Shown here piece after piece: positions 26,046-35,166 of a DNA stretch of 64,000 nt; the stretch's first letter is position 1, and each line of letters opens with the position of its first letter. The position numbers and the translations under genes were made by a program. The stretch spans positions 1 through 64,000 of the forward strand of contig JBPOFA010000015.1 in the NCBI GenBank assembly GCA_051251595.1. Direction: 5' to 3'. This DNA is from NORP110 sp051251595 (GTDB lineage Bacteria; Pseudomonadota; Alphaproteobacteria; Rhodobacterales; Rhodobacteraceae). A model generated the notes under the pieces. That model was given only the letters and a program-made list of their open reading frames with translations. It made no database searches and had not been told where the DNA came from.

Positions 26046-27680
26046 ATGAGCAGACCAAATCCAACAGTTTTGTTTGGCTTTTTTGTGGCGGTAATCGTTG
26101 CAATGTGTGGTGCTTCATTGCTGAAGGGCGGTTTGTACCTGGGTAAGCATGAAGGCGACACGTTCCATGCGGTGGAAATCGTCCTGCGGATGAGCCAGGG
26201 ACAATGGCCGCATCTTGATTTCATGACGCCACTTGGGGTCCTGGCCTTTGCCCCGATCGCCCTGTTTGTAAAGCTAGGATATGGCGTTGGTATGGCGTTT
26301 ATTATGGCGCAAACTCTTGTTTCTATTGTGTTATTACCTGTGACCTGGTGGGCCGCTTATTCCCGGATGAACCGGTTCGTGGCCTATTTGTTTGGCCTGA
26401 TCATCATGGTTTTGGTGACGTCCTTGGTTCATGGGGAAGCGCAGAGAAGTATTTCAATTTCGATGCATTATAACAGATGGGCCTGGGCGATTGCCTTTAT
26501 TGCGATTGTGCTTGCTGTTTTGCCGCCCAAGGGGCGTGAAAATCAGACGATTGACGGGGCGATTATCGGCGTCGCAATGGCGGCGCTGATCTTGATCAAA
26601 GTGACCTATGTCGTGGCGTTCGCGTTGCCAATTGCTGTGGCCCTGATCCTTCACAAATCCTATCGAACGATTGTCGTGGCGGCGATTGCGGGCGGGTTGG
26701 TTCTGTTGGCCGTGTCCCTGGCCGCTGGATTTGGCATCTGGGGCGCGTATATCAGTGATTTGTTGCTGGTGTCCGTCGGTGGTGTACGCCCAGCCCCGGG
26801 AGAGCCGTTGGTGGCGATCGCTGGTGCTCCGGCCTATATCGGTGGCAGTCTGACCCTGATTGCTGGCGTGATCTTCCTGCGGCAAGCCAAGCAGATGGTC
26901 GGTGGATTGGTGCTATTGTTACTGGCACCTGGCTTTTTCTACGTGACGTACCAAAATTTTGCCAATGATCCTCAATGGTTGCTGTTACTTGGGGTGCTGC
27001 TGTTTGCAATGCTGCCAGAGGATGATGTGGAAAATTCGTTCGGTTGGAACATGCGTTCGGCCCTTACACTTACCGCTGCGATCGCGCTGGCGATGGCCGC
27101 CCCGACATTCTTTAACCTCGCCTACAGCCCATTTCGTCATGCCAGGATCGACACGGAAGAGTACCGCCCGATGCTGGCTGGCTCGACGGTGAATGATGAT
27201 CTTCAGGTGACAAGACTGCGCGGCGACCGCGTTGATGCAAGGATTGCTTTTGACGGGCCGGGAACGGGGCTAGAGGCCTATGCGGACAAGGCAGAGCGCG
27301 ATGAACCGACTGTCTTGTACGGAGAGACCTTGCCAAATTGCACGATAGAGCTGGGGCTGCCCGCGTGGTTTAAAGCTATGGCCCAAGATCTGGAGACAGC
27401 AGGGTTTGCGGAGGGTAAACGTATCTTTACAGCAGATTTGTTGTCGAGCTTTTGGTTGTACGGCAGCTCATTGCCTACAGAGGGAGGAGCGCCCTGGTAC
27501 TATGGCGGGCTGCCGGGGATAAAAACGGCTGATTTTGTGTTGGTGCCGCTGTGTCCACTGGCGCAGGATATTCGCAGCCAAATTCTGGAAACGATCGAGG
27601 AACGCGGCATTCAGATGACAGAGATCCGGCGCACGCCGTTGTATATCCTGTTCAAGCCAGAGATGCCGTCGGGCACCTAG
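26046..27680 (+). CDS. Polytopic membrane protein, possible GT-C type glycosyltransferase
   Basis: A 544-residue protein with about ten membrane helices in residues 8-370 and a soluble C-terminal domain of about 170 residues. The first periplasmic loop contains HEGDTFHAVE with acidic residues just after helix 1, as in GT-C lipid-linked sugar transferases, and the overall layout matches. No family-specific motif confirms this. It is the only plus-strand gene between the Tad locus and the AAA+ gene, and its stop overlaps the prepilin peptidase stop (27677-27680). Confidence 0.6.
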   Translation: MSRPNPTVLFGFFVAVIVAMCGASLLKGGLYLGKHEGDTFHAVEIVLRMSQGQWPHLDFMTPLGVLAFAPIALFVKLGYGVGMAFIMAQTLVSIVLLPVTWWAAYSRMNRFVAYLFGLIIMVLVTSLVHGEAQRSISISMHYNRWAWAIAFIAIVLAVLPPKGRENQTIDGAIIGVAMAALILIKVTYVVAFALPIAVALILHKSYRTIVVAAIAGGLVLLAVSLAAGFGIWGAYISDLLLVSVGGVRPAPGEPLVAIAGAPAYIGGSLTLIAGVIFLRQAKQMVGGLVLLLLAPGFFYVTYQNFANDPQWLLLLGVLLFAMLPEDDVENSFGWNMRSALTLTAAIALAMAAPTFFNLAYSPFRHARIDTEEYRPMLAGSTVNDDLQVTRLRGDRVDARIAFDGPGTGLEAYADKAERDEPTVLYGETLPNCTIELGLPAWFKAMAQDLETAGFAEGKRIFTADLLSSFWLYGSSLPTEGGAPWYYGGLPGIKTADFVLVPLCPLAQDIRSQILETIEERGIQMTEIRRTPLYILFKPEMPSGT

Positions 27681-28171
27681 GACCCGAACAGCGCGCCTGC
27701 GATAAGGTAGAAAGACAAGGTGCCGCCAAGCGCCAGCCCCATGGGAAAGTCCCGGGTCGCCCATGACTTCCAATCCGGCGTAAGGGATTGGAATTTAGGC
27801 GATCTTTTGAACAGGCGGTGTGTCGCTACAGCCGCAAAAAGCACGGCGGCAAAAAGATACATCATCATTTTTACGTCGCCCAAGGCGACGAATGGCGCCA
27901 TGGCCGCCGCGAATTTCGCGTCGCCTGCGCCAATGCTACCGATCATGTTCAGGCCAAAGCCAATCGCCAAGATGACGACAAAGTGCAACAGCCGCCACGG
28001 CATTTCTGCCAAGGGCAGGGCGATCAATCCGATGACCACAAAGACGACCATCAGGGATAGGACGGCCTTATTCGGGATCTTCATGAATTTCATGTCGTTC
28101 CACGCCACCCATATGGAAATGGGAAGCGCGAAGGGCAAAAACCAGATTGCGGACCAAGCTGTTATCGCCAT
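27677..28171 (-). CDS. cpaA: Tad prepilin peptidase CpaA/TadV
   Basis: A 164-residue membrane aspartic protease of the A24 family. Both catalytic aspartates are seen, in WNDMKFMKIPN and in the GxGD motif GAGDAK. It lacks the N-terminal methylase domain of PilD, as Tad peptidases do. It should cleave the Flp leader peptides encoded at the other end of the locus. It follows the second TPR lipoprotein after two bases and is the last gene of the Tad operon. Confidence 0.93.
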   Translation of the reverse strand: MAITAWSAIWFLPFALPISIWVAWNDMKFMKIPNKAVLSLMVVFVVIGLIALPLAEMPWRLLHFVVILAIGFGLNMIGSIGAGDAKFAAAMAPFVALGDVKMMMYLFAAVLFAAVATHRLFKRSPKFQSLTPDWKSWATRDFPMGLALGGTLSFYLIAGALFGS

Positions 28172-28173
28172 TG

Positions 28174-29028
28174 TTAGTTGATCACGTTATCTTCGAGTGC
28201 CTGAAGGGACCGTTCCGCCGCTTCGAAATATTGCGGGTTGGTGTCGATCGCCTGCTGCAACAGACCTTTCCCGGTGCGCACATCGCCCTGTTTGATGGCA
28301 GAAAGCGCCATGGTATACAGCAATTGCGAACGCTCGACCTGGGTCATTGTCACAATCGGAAGATCATATTTGCGCTGCGCCCCACGGGCCAGAACAAGGT
28401 TGTTCTTTGCTGTGAACATCGTGCTGTCGTATTTTAGGGTCTCACCAAAGAGCTTTTCCGCACCTTTATAGTCGCCACGGGTCAGTTTTGAGTAGCCCCA
28501 GTTGTTCAGTGCACCTGCGGGCTGGGTCGTCAGGCCAACTGCGATTTCGTAAAAGCTGTCTGCCTTGTCCCATTCCTTATTTCCATCCGCAACCATCGCC
28601 TCTAGGCGATATCGCTTGTAGGTTTCATAGGTCGGGGGGATCGTGTCCAAGATGCTTTCGGCCTTGTCCCAATCGCCCGCCCGGATCAATGCATCGGCAT
28701 AGTTAATACGATCTTCATTGGTTGCACCGGGCATTGTCACGACTTTACCCCAAGCAAGCGGTGCCTCTACGGTTTTCTTGGCACGTGTCAAAGAGAAACC
28801 AAGACCACGCATTGCGTCGATACGGTCCGGGTTCGCCTCTGCCAGTTGACGGAAGTAATTGACGGCCTCATTCGGATCGGCAGAACCTAACATGACATTG
28901 TTCAGGTTGCTGTCGTCGATCACATTCAGATCGGCCATAGCGGCGTCGGGTTCTTCAGGTTTTTTATCACAAGCCGATAGGGCAATTGCACTGCTGACGC
29001 ACAGTGTGACGATAAACTTATGGCGCAT
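28174..29028 (-). CDS. TPR-repeat lipoprotein, TadD-like
   Basis: A 284-residue lipoprotein. The signal ends in lipobox IALSAC with Cys at about residue 20. The rest has TPR-like helical repeats (AVNYFRQLAEANPDRIDAM, ADALIRAGDWDKAESIL, ERSLQALED near the C-terminus). TadD-type proteins act as pilotins or assembly factors for the secretin. This is the second TPR lipoprotein in the locus. It lies 41 bases after tadD and 2 before cpaA. Confidence 0.85.
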   Translation of the reverse strand: MRHKFIVTLCVSSAIALSACDKKPEEPDAAMADLNVIDDSNLNNVMLGSADPNEAVNYFRQLAEANPDRIDAMRGLGFSLTRAKKTVEAPLAWGKVVTMPGATNEDRINYADALIRAGDWDKAESILDTIPPTYETYKRYRLEAMVADGNKEWDKADSFYEIAVGLTTQPAGALNNWGYSKLTRGDYKGAEKLFGETLKYDSTMFTAKNNLVLARGAQRKYDLPIVTMTQVERSQLLYTMALSAIKQGDVRTGKGLLQQAIDTNPQYFEAAERSLQALEDNVIN

Positions 29029-29069
29029 TTTTGCGTCCTCTGCTGCTCAATCAGGTTCGTTTTTTGTTT

Positions 29070-29636
29070 TTACCGTTCCGAGATAAGCAGATATTTACCC
29101 TGACTCTCTCGTACCAATTCGAACGAACTCTCTTCCGGTTCATCATAAGCCGGTTCGTCAAGTTTTTCGAGTGCGAGGCGCAAATTCTCTTTGATTTCGA
29201 CACTTTCGCCACTGTCTAGGGAAAATGCGATGCGAAAAACGCGGGCAGCTTCGCCAACCTTGTTCCGCTCCATTAAAACGACGCCCAAATTGTTCCAGGC
29301 GGGGACGAATTTGTCGTCTTCTTTGACGGCGCGTCGCAGCAAATCCTCTGCTTGCCCTAGACGTCCGAGCCGCAGGTTGACGGATCCAAGGGAAGACAAG
29401 ACTTCGGCGGTGTAGCCATGTTGGGCCGCGGCCAGTTGGTATTGTTTGAGCGCGAGTTCATACTCCCCGGCCGCCATCAGGCGATGACCGACGATAAGGC
29501 TGTCGACGGCTTCTTTTCTGGGGTCAATTCCGGTTGGGGCATAAGGGCTGTCCAAAGACGGCACAGTGCCGCTTGTGTTGTCACAAGCGGCAACCAGCCC
29601 GAAGGCCAATACCAATCCCACCCATTTTACTGTCAT
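29070..29636 (-). CDS. tadD: Tad pilus assembly TPR lipoprotein TadD
   Basis: A 188-residue lipoprotein with signal and lipobox GLVAAC (Cys about residue 18), then three or so TPR units (AAGEYELALKQYQLAAAQHG, LGRLGQAEDLLRRAVKED, RNKVGEAARVFRIAFSLD). TadD is needed for assembly or stability of the RcpA secretin. It follows tadC with a four-base gap. Confidence 0.88.
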   Translation of the reverse strand: MTVKWVGLVLAFGLVAACDNTSGTVPSLDSPYAPTGIDPRKEAVDSLIVGHRLMAAGEYELALKQYQLAAAQHGYTAEVLSSLGSVNLRLGRLGQAEDLLRRAVKEDDKFVPAWNNLGVVLMERNKVGEAARVFRIAFSLDSGESVEIKENLRLALEKLDEPAYDEPEESSFELVRESQGKYLLISER

Positions 29637-29640
29637 AACA

Positions 29641-30627
29641 TCAGAATTTTGCGTTCGATAAGGTTACTGCGATTTCATAGATCGAAGGTCCGATCAAAAT
29701 GATCAATAGAGGTGGCAAAGTTAGCATCATTGTCGCCAATGTCATCTTTGTCGGCAAAGTATTTGCTTTTTCTTCGGCACGCATGACACGTTTGTCACGC
29801 ATTTCGCTGGCATAGACGCGCAAAGCGTCGGCGACGGATGTACCAAAACTGGCGGATTGAATAAGCACAGTCACAAAGCTGGACACGTCGGGGACGCCGG
29901 CGCGCTCTGACATGTCCCGCAGGACCTGAATTCTGTCTTTACCGGCTTTCATCTCATGGGCGATGATTTCGTATTCATCTGCGAGGGCCGGAAAACCTGA
30001 CCGAATTTCTCTGGCCACACGAACAATGGATTGGTCAAGAGATTGCCCGGCTTCGACGCAAACCAGCATCATGTCCAACGAGTCGGGGAACCCATTGACG
30101 ATTTCTTCCTGGCGTTTTTGCTGTCGTTTGGTGACCCAGTATTTCGGCAGCATATATCCCACACAGCCTGGCCCCAAAATCGTGATAAGAAGGGTTTGCG
30201 TGGATGGATCGCCAGACGTTTTCTGGATGATCGCAAAGATAACGCCGACAATTAGCAAGCCAATCCCTAAGGCGAATTGCAAAAAATGGTAGGTCCGCAC
30301 TGAGGTCTTAGAGCGGTAACCAGCCTGCAATAGCTTGAGTTTGACGGCCGAGTATTCTTCTTCGTCCTGAGGTTCCAGAAAATCCGAATATTTTTCCAGT
30401 TTGTCTTTGCTGGATCGGTTGCGCAATTGCTGCGTCTTGGTGACTTCTTTGGCCTGCATCCGACCTGACGACTTCAACTTGTCGAGCGGGTCGACCTTTT
30501 TCTTCAAAAGGATCGGCAATGTGAGCAGGACAAGGAACATGCCCAAAATGCCAACCGCCAAAATTGGCCCAAAGGGACCCAATTGATCCGTCAGCGTGGT
30601 CTGTAGACCTGTCAGAGATTCCAGCAT
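29641..30627 (-). CDS. tadC: Tad inner-membrane platform protein TadC
   Basis: A 328-residue T2SSF-family protein with N-terminal membrane helix (ILAVGILGMFLVLLTL), further helices, and the conserved cytoplasmic segment MMLVCVEAGQSLDQSIVRVA. With TadB it forms the platform on which the CpaF ATPase acts to assemble Flp pili. Spacing to tadB is nine bases. Confidence 0.94.
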   Translation of the reverse strand: MLESLTGLQTTLTDQLGPFGPILAVGILGMFLVLLTLPILLKKKVDPLDKLKSSGRMQAKEVTKTQQLRNRSSKDKLEKYSDFLEPQDEEEYSAVKLKLLQAGYRSKTSVRTYHFLQFALGIGLLIVGVIFAIIQKTSGDPSTQTLLITILGPGCVGYMLPKYWVTKRQQKRQEEIVNGFPDSLDMMLVCVEAGQSLDQSIVRVAREIRSGFPALADEYEIIAHEMKAGKDRIQVLRDMSERAGVPDVSSFVTVLIQSASFGTSVADALRVYASEMRDKRVMRAEEKANTLPTKMTLATMMLTLPPLLIILIGPSIYEIAVTLSNAKF

Positions 30628-30636
30628 GTTCTGTCC

Positions 30637-31605
30637 TTAAACTTTGATGTTCACAAGAGCGCGCATCACGAAGATATTCACCACCAGGAACGCAGCGACG
30701 ACCAAACAGGCAGGAATGAAATATTCCGTTGTTTTCACATCGTCGTAGTAGTGAGGCTGGATGACGTTGATGCCGACAAGCGCACCCAGGGGGAAGATCG
30801 ACAGGAACATGCCCGACCATTTTGCTTCGGCGGTAATCGCGCGAACCCGGCGGAACAGTTTGAACCGAGACCGGATCACCTTGGCCAGACCTTCAAGGAT
30901 TTCAGCCAGGTTACCACCGGATGTTTGCTGGATCGTCACAGCAACGGCCAGGAACCGCATGTCTTGCATTTCCAGGCGTTCGGCCATTGCTTTCAAGGCT
31001 TCACCAACGTCACGGCCATAAGCGGATTCGTCCGAAATAATCCCCATTTCCGAGGCAAGTGGATCTGGAAGTTCTTTTGACACGATGGTCAGGGCCGATG
31101 AAAACGGATGCCCGACCCGCAAGGAACGAACCATCAGTTCCACCGCGTCCGGCAATTGTTCTTCCAGCAGCGCAAGGCGTTTTTTGGCTTTGTTGTTGAC
31201 CCAGACAAAGACCCCGCCGACCCCCATTGCAAAAGCAATCGCGATTCTGATGGTCAGGCTTGCGCTGGTTCCAAAGGTCAGCCCGATGAAGGCAAAAACA
31301 CCAAGAACACCCATCATGATGATCAGCTGGGTGGGGGTAAATGCGATGTTGGCCTTTTGGGCCTTGCTGGCCAGGATTGAATAAATCGGAATTGAACGGG
31401 ACCGGACGTGTTGGCCCATTTCCTTGCGCAATTGCTCAAGGACTTGTTCGCGGCCCACGCCCTTTTCCAGCATTTCCAACCGGCGATTCACCCGGTTGTT
31501 CAGGCTGATCGATTTCCCGAACACCGTCAGATAGATACCTTCGACGATGACAAGAACGGCGATGAAAATAAGGCCGTAAATCAGTGGTTCTGCGCTGATA
31601 ACCAT
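30637..31605 (-). CDS. tadB: Tad inner-membrane platform protein TadB
   Basis: A 322-residue T2SSF-family protein. Membrane helices occur near residues 8-27, 95-135, and two at the C-terminus (IFPLGALVGINVIQP and FIPACLVVAAFLVVNIFVM). The core segment LMVRSLRVGHPFSSALTIV matches TadB. It is placed directly after cpaF and before tadC, the standard order. Confidence 0.94.
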   Translation of the reverse strand: MVISAEPLIYGLIFIAVLVIVEGIYLTVFGKSISLNNRVNRRLEMLEKGVGREQVLEQLRKEMGQHVRSRSIPIYSILASKAQKANIAFTPTQLIIMMGVLGVFAFIGLTFGTSASLTIRIAIAFAMGVGGVFVWVNNKAKKRLALLEEQLPDAVELMVRSLRVGHPFSSALTIVSKELPDPLASEMGIISDESAYGRDVGEALKAMAERLEMQDMRFLAVAVTIQQTSGGNLAEILEGLAKVIRSRFKLFRRVRAITAEAKWSGMFLSIFPLGALVGINVIQPHYYDDVKTTEYFIPACLVVAAFLVVNIFVMRALVNIKV

Positions 31606-31614
31606 GTCTGTCCC

Positions 31615-33054
31615 CTATCCTTCAAACGGCTCAAAGATCTCAGCAGGCAAGTCATAGCCCCACATCCGGAACCGTTCCGAATAATGGCTGCGAACACCCG
31701 TTGCTGTGAAATGGCCGATGATTTTATTGTCTGGTGTCAGCCCGGTGCGCTGGTAGCGGAAGACCTCTTGCATAGAGATGACTTCGCCCTCCATACCGGT
31801 GATTTCGGTAATGGATGTCATACGACGAGAGCCATCTTGCAGACGGCTGGCCTGAACGATCAGGTTTACGGCCGATGAAATCTGCGCGCGAACCGCCTTG
31901 AGCGGCATCTCAATCCCCGCCATGGCGATCATGTTTTCCAGTCGAGACACACTATCGCGGGCAGAGTTGGCGTGGATCGTTGTCATGGATCCATCGTGAC
32001 CCGTGTTCATGGCCTGAAGCATGTCGATAACTTCCTCGCCACGCGTTTCCCCCACAATAATGCGGTCTGGACGCATACGAAGGGCGTTTTTCAGACAGTC
32101 GCGTTGCGAAACAGCGCCGTTGCCTTCAACGTTTGGCGGGCGGCTTTCCATTCGACCCACATGGGTTTGTTGCAGTTGAAGTTCCGCCGTATCCTCAATC
32201 GTCAGGATGCGTTCGTGGTTATCGATGAAGGATGACAAAGCGTTAAGCGTGGTCGTCTTACCCGAACCTGTACCACCCGAAACGATGACGTTCAGGCGGG
32301 TCGAAACCGCGGCCTGCAGATAGGCGGCCATTTCTTCGGTGAAGGCACCGAACTGGACCAGATCGTCTACGGCCAGTTTTTCCTTTTTAAATTTACGGAT
32401 TGAAACCAGCGATCCATCCACCGCGATCGGAGAGACCATGGCGTTGAAACGCGACCCGTCCTGAAGACGGGCATCCACATAGGGGTTGGATTCATCGACA
32501 CGACGACCAACCGCGGAAACGATCTTGTCGATGATCCGCAAAAGGTGGCGTTCGTCCTTAAAAATCGTGTCGGTCAATTGCAGTTTACCGTCACGTTCCA
32601 CAAAGATTTGTTTGGGGCCATTGATCAGAATATCGTTGACCGAGTCGTCTTTGAGCAAGGGCTCAAGCGGGCCAAGCCCGGTGACCTCGTCAAACAAATC
32701 CTGATTCAAAGTGGCGCGTTCTTCGCGGTTGAGGACAACCGCCATTTCGTCCAGCGCTTCACCGGCAATGGCGGATATCTCTCCGCGTAGCTCTGATTCA
32801 TTAGCGCCCTCAAGCGCACTAAGATTTAGATCGTCCAGCAGTCGTTTGTGCAGTTCCTGTTTGAGTTCCCCCAAACGCTCTTTGCGCTTCGCCTCTTTGT
32901 CGACTGGGACGACTTTTGCCGCGACCTTTGTGCCGGGTTTGCGTTCAACCGCAGCTTTAACCGCCGCAGGAGACGCTTTTTGCGGCTGGGCCGTTTGTGC
33001 TGCATCCACCAGCTTTGGCTTGGCGTCGTCAGTCTTTTTATATCGAGAAAACAT
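31615..33054 (-). CDS. cpaF: Tad pilus secretion ATPase CpaF/TadA
   Basis: The 479-residue hexameric ATPase that drives Flp pilus assembly. Walker A GGTGSGKT is at 260-267, and the atypical Walker B region IIVGETRGEE at 332-341. A long N-terminal basic region precedes the N-terminal domain (residues 60-240, including the LILINGP-like DILINGPKQIFVE). All expected motifs are intact. It starts 18 bases after the cpaE stop. Confidence 0.97.
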   Translation of the reverse strand: MFSRYKKTDDAKPKLVDAAQTAQPQKASPAAVKAAVERKPGTKVAAKVVPVDKEAKRKERLGELKQELHKRLLDDLNLSALEGANESELRGEISAIAGEALDEMAVVLNREERATLNQDLFDEVTGLGPLEPLLKDDSVNDILINGPKQIFVERDGKLQLTDTIFKDERHLLRIIDKIVSAVGRRVDESNPYVDARLQDGSRFNAMVSPIAVDGSLVSIRKFKKEKLAVDDLVQFGAFTEEMAAYLQAAVSTRLNVIVSGGTGSGKTTTLNALSSFIDNHERILTIEDTAELQLQQTHVGRMESRPPNVEGNGAVSQRDCLKNALRMRPDRIIVGETRGEEVIDMLQAMNTGHDGSMTTIHANSARDSVSRLENMIAMAGIEMPLKAVRAQISSAVNLIVQASRLQDGSRRMTSITEITGMEGEVISMQEVFRYQRTGLTPDNKIIGHFTATGVRSHYSERFRMWGYDLPAEIFEPFEG

Positions 33055-33072
33055 CTAGTACCTTTCGGTGAA

Positions 33073-34308
33073 TCAAGCGCCTTCGGCGACGGACAAATTG
33101 AGCTGATGAACTGAAGTTGCCAGTTTAAGAATTTCTTTGCGCAACGGGTTTTTCGCTGCGGTTTCAGCCAGGGGCAGGCCGTGGTCGTTGGCTTCCATTA
33201 TGGGTTTTCCGCCATCCGGCATCATCACTTCAATGTCGATGTCCAGGCTTTCGGCCATGCGTTTAACGCGGCTTTTCCCGTTCATGTCTGTAAATTTGGG
33301 TGACCTGTTCAGAACATAACGCAGTTTTTCAAATGGTAATTCTTCTGACTTAAGCGCCCGGATCATCCGCAAGGTGTTTTGTGCGGATCTCATATCCAGT
33401 TCCAGCGGTGCAAAATACACATGGGCCGAATGCAGCGCGACTTCTGTCCATTGGACAACAGTCGACGGCATGTCGATGACAACATAGTCAAAGTTCAGTT
33501 TCGCCGCATCAATGATGCGCTGAACATCTTCGGAGGTAATGATATCCAAAGGCAGCATTTCCGCCGGGGCGGTCAATGCATAAAGCTTTTCCTGAAACTG
33601 CAGCAAAGCGGCCATGAAGGAATCGTTGTCCATATTGTCGGTGGACGACAACATTTCGTACACAGACTCACGACGGGGCAAATCAAGATAGGTCGCGACC
33701 GATCCATATTGCAGATCGAGGTCCAGGATGCAGACGCGAGGTGGGTCGGTTTTGTCAATATTGGCCAATTCCCAGGCCATATTCACGGCAAGTGTGGTTG
33801 ATCCAACGCCGCCTGACATGCCGTGGACGGCAAGGACGACGCCATTGTGGTTGTCACCGGAACCCGTCGCGGTATTCGTTTTTACGTCGTGAACAGGCTC
33901 TGGCGCGCGCAACCGTTCGATTGCGTCATGCAATGCCCCGTCCGGAAGCGGGTAGGGGACGAATTCTTCTGCGCCCAGTTTGAGCAACTGGTGCAATGCA
34001 ATGGGGCTGACGTCAGAGGCGATGACGATAACTTTGATGCCATTTTTGTTGGCTGACTTGATCAAATCGGCGATGACAGCCAATTTGTCCTCGTCATTTT
34101 CATCCATCGCAATTGCGGCAAATTCTAATTTGTCTGCATCGCTTTGGTTAAAAAACAGTTTGGCGTCTTCAAAAGAGAGATCACCCCAGCTTTCCCCCAA
34201 CTCGGACTCCATATCTTCGATCAACAATTCGAAGTTCTGAACGTCCCGGGAGACTGTGCAAGCCACGATCGGAGCCGGTTCCGGCTGCAACGCCACACTA
34301 CTCGCCAT
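33073..34308 (-). CDS. cpaE: Tad pilus localisation protein CpaE/TadZ
   Basis: A 411-residue protein with an N-terminal receiver-like domain (about 15-135) and a ParA/MinD-like ATPase domain. The deviant P-loop at 163-172 reads GMSGGVGSTT: the signature Lys of MinD-type proteins is replaced, as is common in CpaE. It positions the Tad machine at the cell pole. The start at 34308 (MASSVALQ) follows AAGGACAAAGG. A 202-base gap separates it from the OmpA-like gene and may carry a promoter. Confidence 0.92.
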   Translation of the reverse strand: MASSVALQPEPAPIVACTVSRDVQNFELLIEDMESELGESWGDLSFEDAKLFFNQSDADKLEFAAIAMDENDEDKLAVIADLIKSANKNGIKVIVIASDVSPIALHQLLKLGAEEFVPYPLPDGALHDAIERLRAPEPVHDVKTNTATGSGDNHNGVVLAVHGMSGGVGSTTLAVNMAWELANIDKTDPPRVCILDLDLQYGSVATYLDLPRRESVYEMLSSTDNMDNDSFMAALLQFQEKLYALTAPAEMLPLDIITSEDVQRIIDAAKLNFDYVVIDMPSTVVQWTEVALHSAHVYFAPLELDMRSAQNTLRMIRALKSEELPFEKLRYVLNRSPKFTDMNGKSRVKRMAESLDIDIEVMMPDGGKPIMEANDHGLPLAETAAKNPLRKEILKLATSVHQLNLSVAEGA

Positions 34309-34510
34309 TGCCTTTGTCCTTCCAGTTACAGACACAAGCGGCGTTGTGGATCCTCGCCTGATTTTCCGGATCCCACCGCAGGGCAATTGCGACTCAGTTG
34401 GTCACAGATTGCTCCTGTCAGTGAAGATGATTGGAAATCTGGGCAATATTGGGGCTAAAAAACCGTAATTGTTCGGTAATTTGCGGCAATCCAGAGGAAG
34501 ATATGCGTTG

Positions 34511-35161
34511 TTATTCGGTTCCGGCGCCTGACAAGTCGGCTGTGACTGTACCGGATTTCGGTCTCGCGCTTTTGACGTACTCGCGGAAGATTACGTCGGC
34601 GTATTTACCGTTAAGCAAAGTCGGATTTGTTTCAACGAATCCAGCCACTTCCGTTACAGCCCGACGGTTTGCACGTTCTGGCTGCTGGGTTGCGATAAGC
34701 GGGCGGGTTTTGCCGTAGGAAACCAGCGCGGCAAGTCTTTTGCGGCTTACACCTTGGCTTGCCAGGTAGCTGACGACAGCATTGGCACGGCGAAGGCCCA
34801 AGTTTTTGTTATAGGCGGCGGAGCCGACAAGGTCTGTGTAGCCAAAGACTTTGAAATGGACCTCTGGAAACTGGTTGATCCAATTGGCCTGTTGGCGCAA
34901 TGCGGCTTTGGCGTTTTCATCCAGATAGGTGCTATCAAACGCGAAGTTCACTGTTGGGGGCACTTCGCTGGAAAAGCGATTGTTCAGGTTTACGACATAG
35001 TTCCGATCACCCGATTGAATAAGAGAGTTATTCATCGTGGGGTTGCCGAAAGCGCCTTCGTCGACTTCTGATCCAGCTTCGCGTGTCCAGCTGCCAGTCG
35101 AACATGCAGTCAGAGCAAATACACTTGCAGCGGCCAAGATCGTCTTTTTTTGCGTAAACAT
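34511..35161 (-). CDS. OmpA-family lipoprotein of the Tad locus
   Basis: A 216-residue lipoprotein with lipobox FALTAC and a C-terminal OmpA-like peptidoglycan-binding domain (VFGYTDLVGSAAYNKNLGLRR). A protein of this kind sits between the secretin and cpaE genes in alphaproteobacterial Tad loci and probably anchors the secretin complex to peptidoglycan. The ATG at 35161 follows GGAG with an eight-base spacer; GTG at 35170 is less likely. It lies five bases after the secretin gene. Confidence 0.9.
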   Translation of the reverse strand: MFTQKKTILAAASVFALTACSTGSWTREAGSEVDEGAFGNPTMNNSLIQSGDRNYVVNLNNRFSSEVPPTVNFAFDSTYLDENAKAALRQQANWINQFPEVHFKVFGYTDLVGSAAYNKNLGLRRANAVVSYLASQGVSRKRLAALVSYGKTRPLIATQQPERANRRAVTEVAGFVETNPTLLNGKYADVIFREYVKSARPKSGTVTADLSGAGTE

Positions 35162-35166
35162 GTCAA

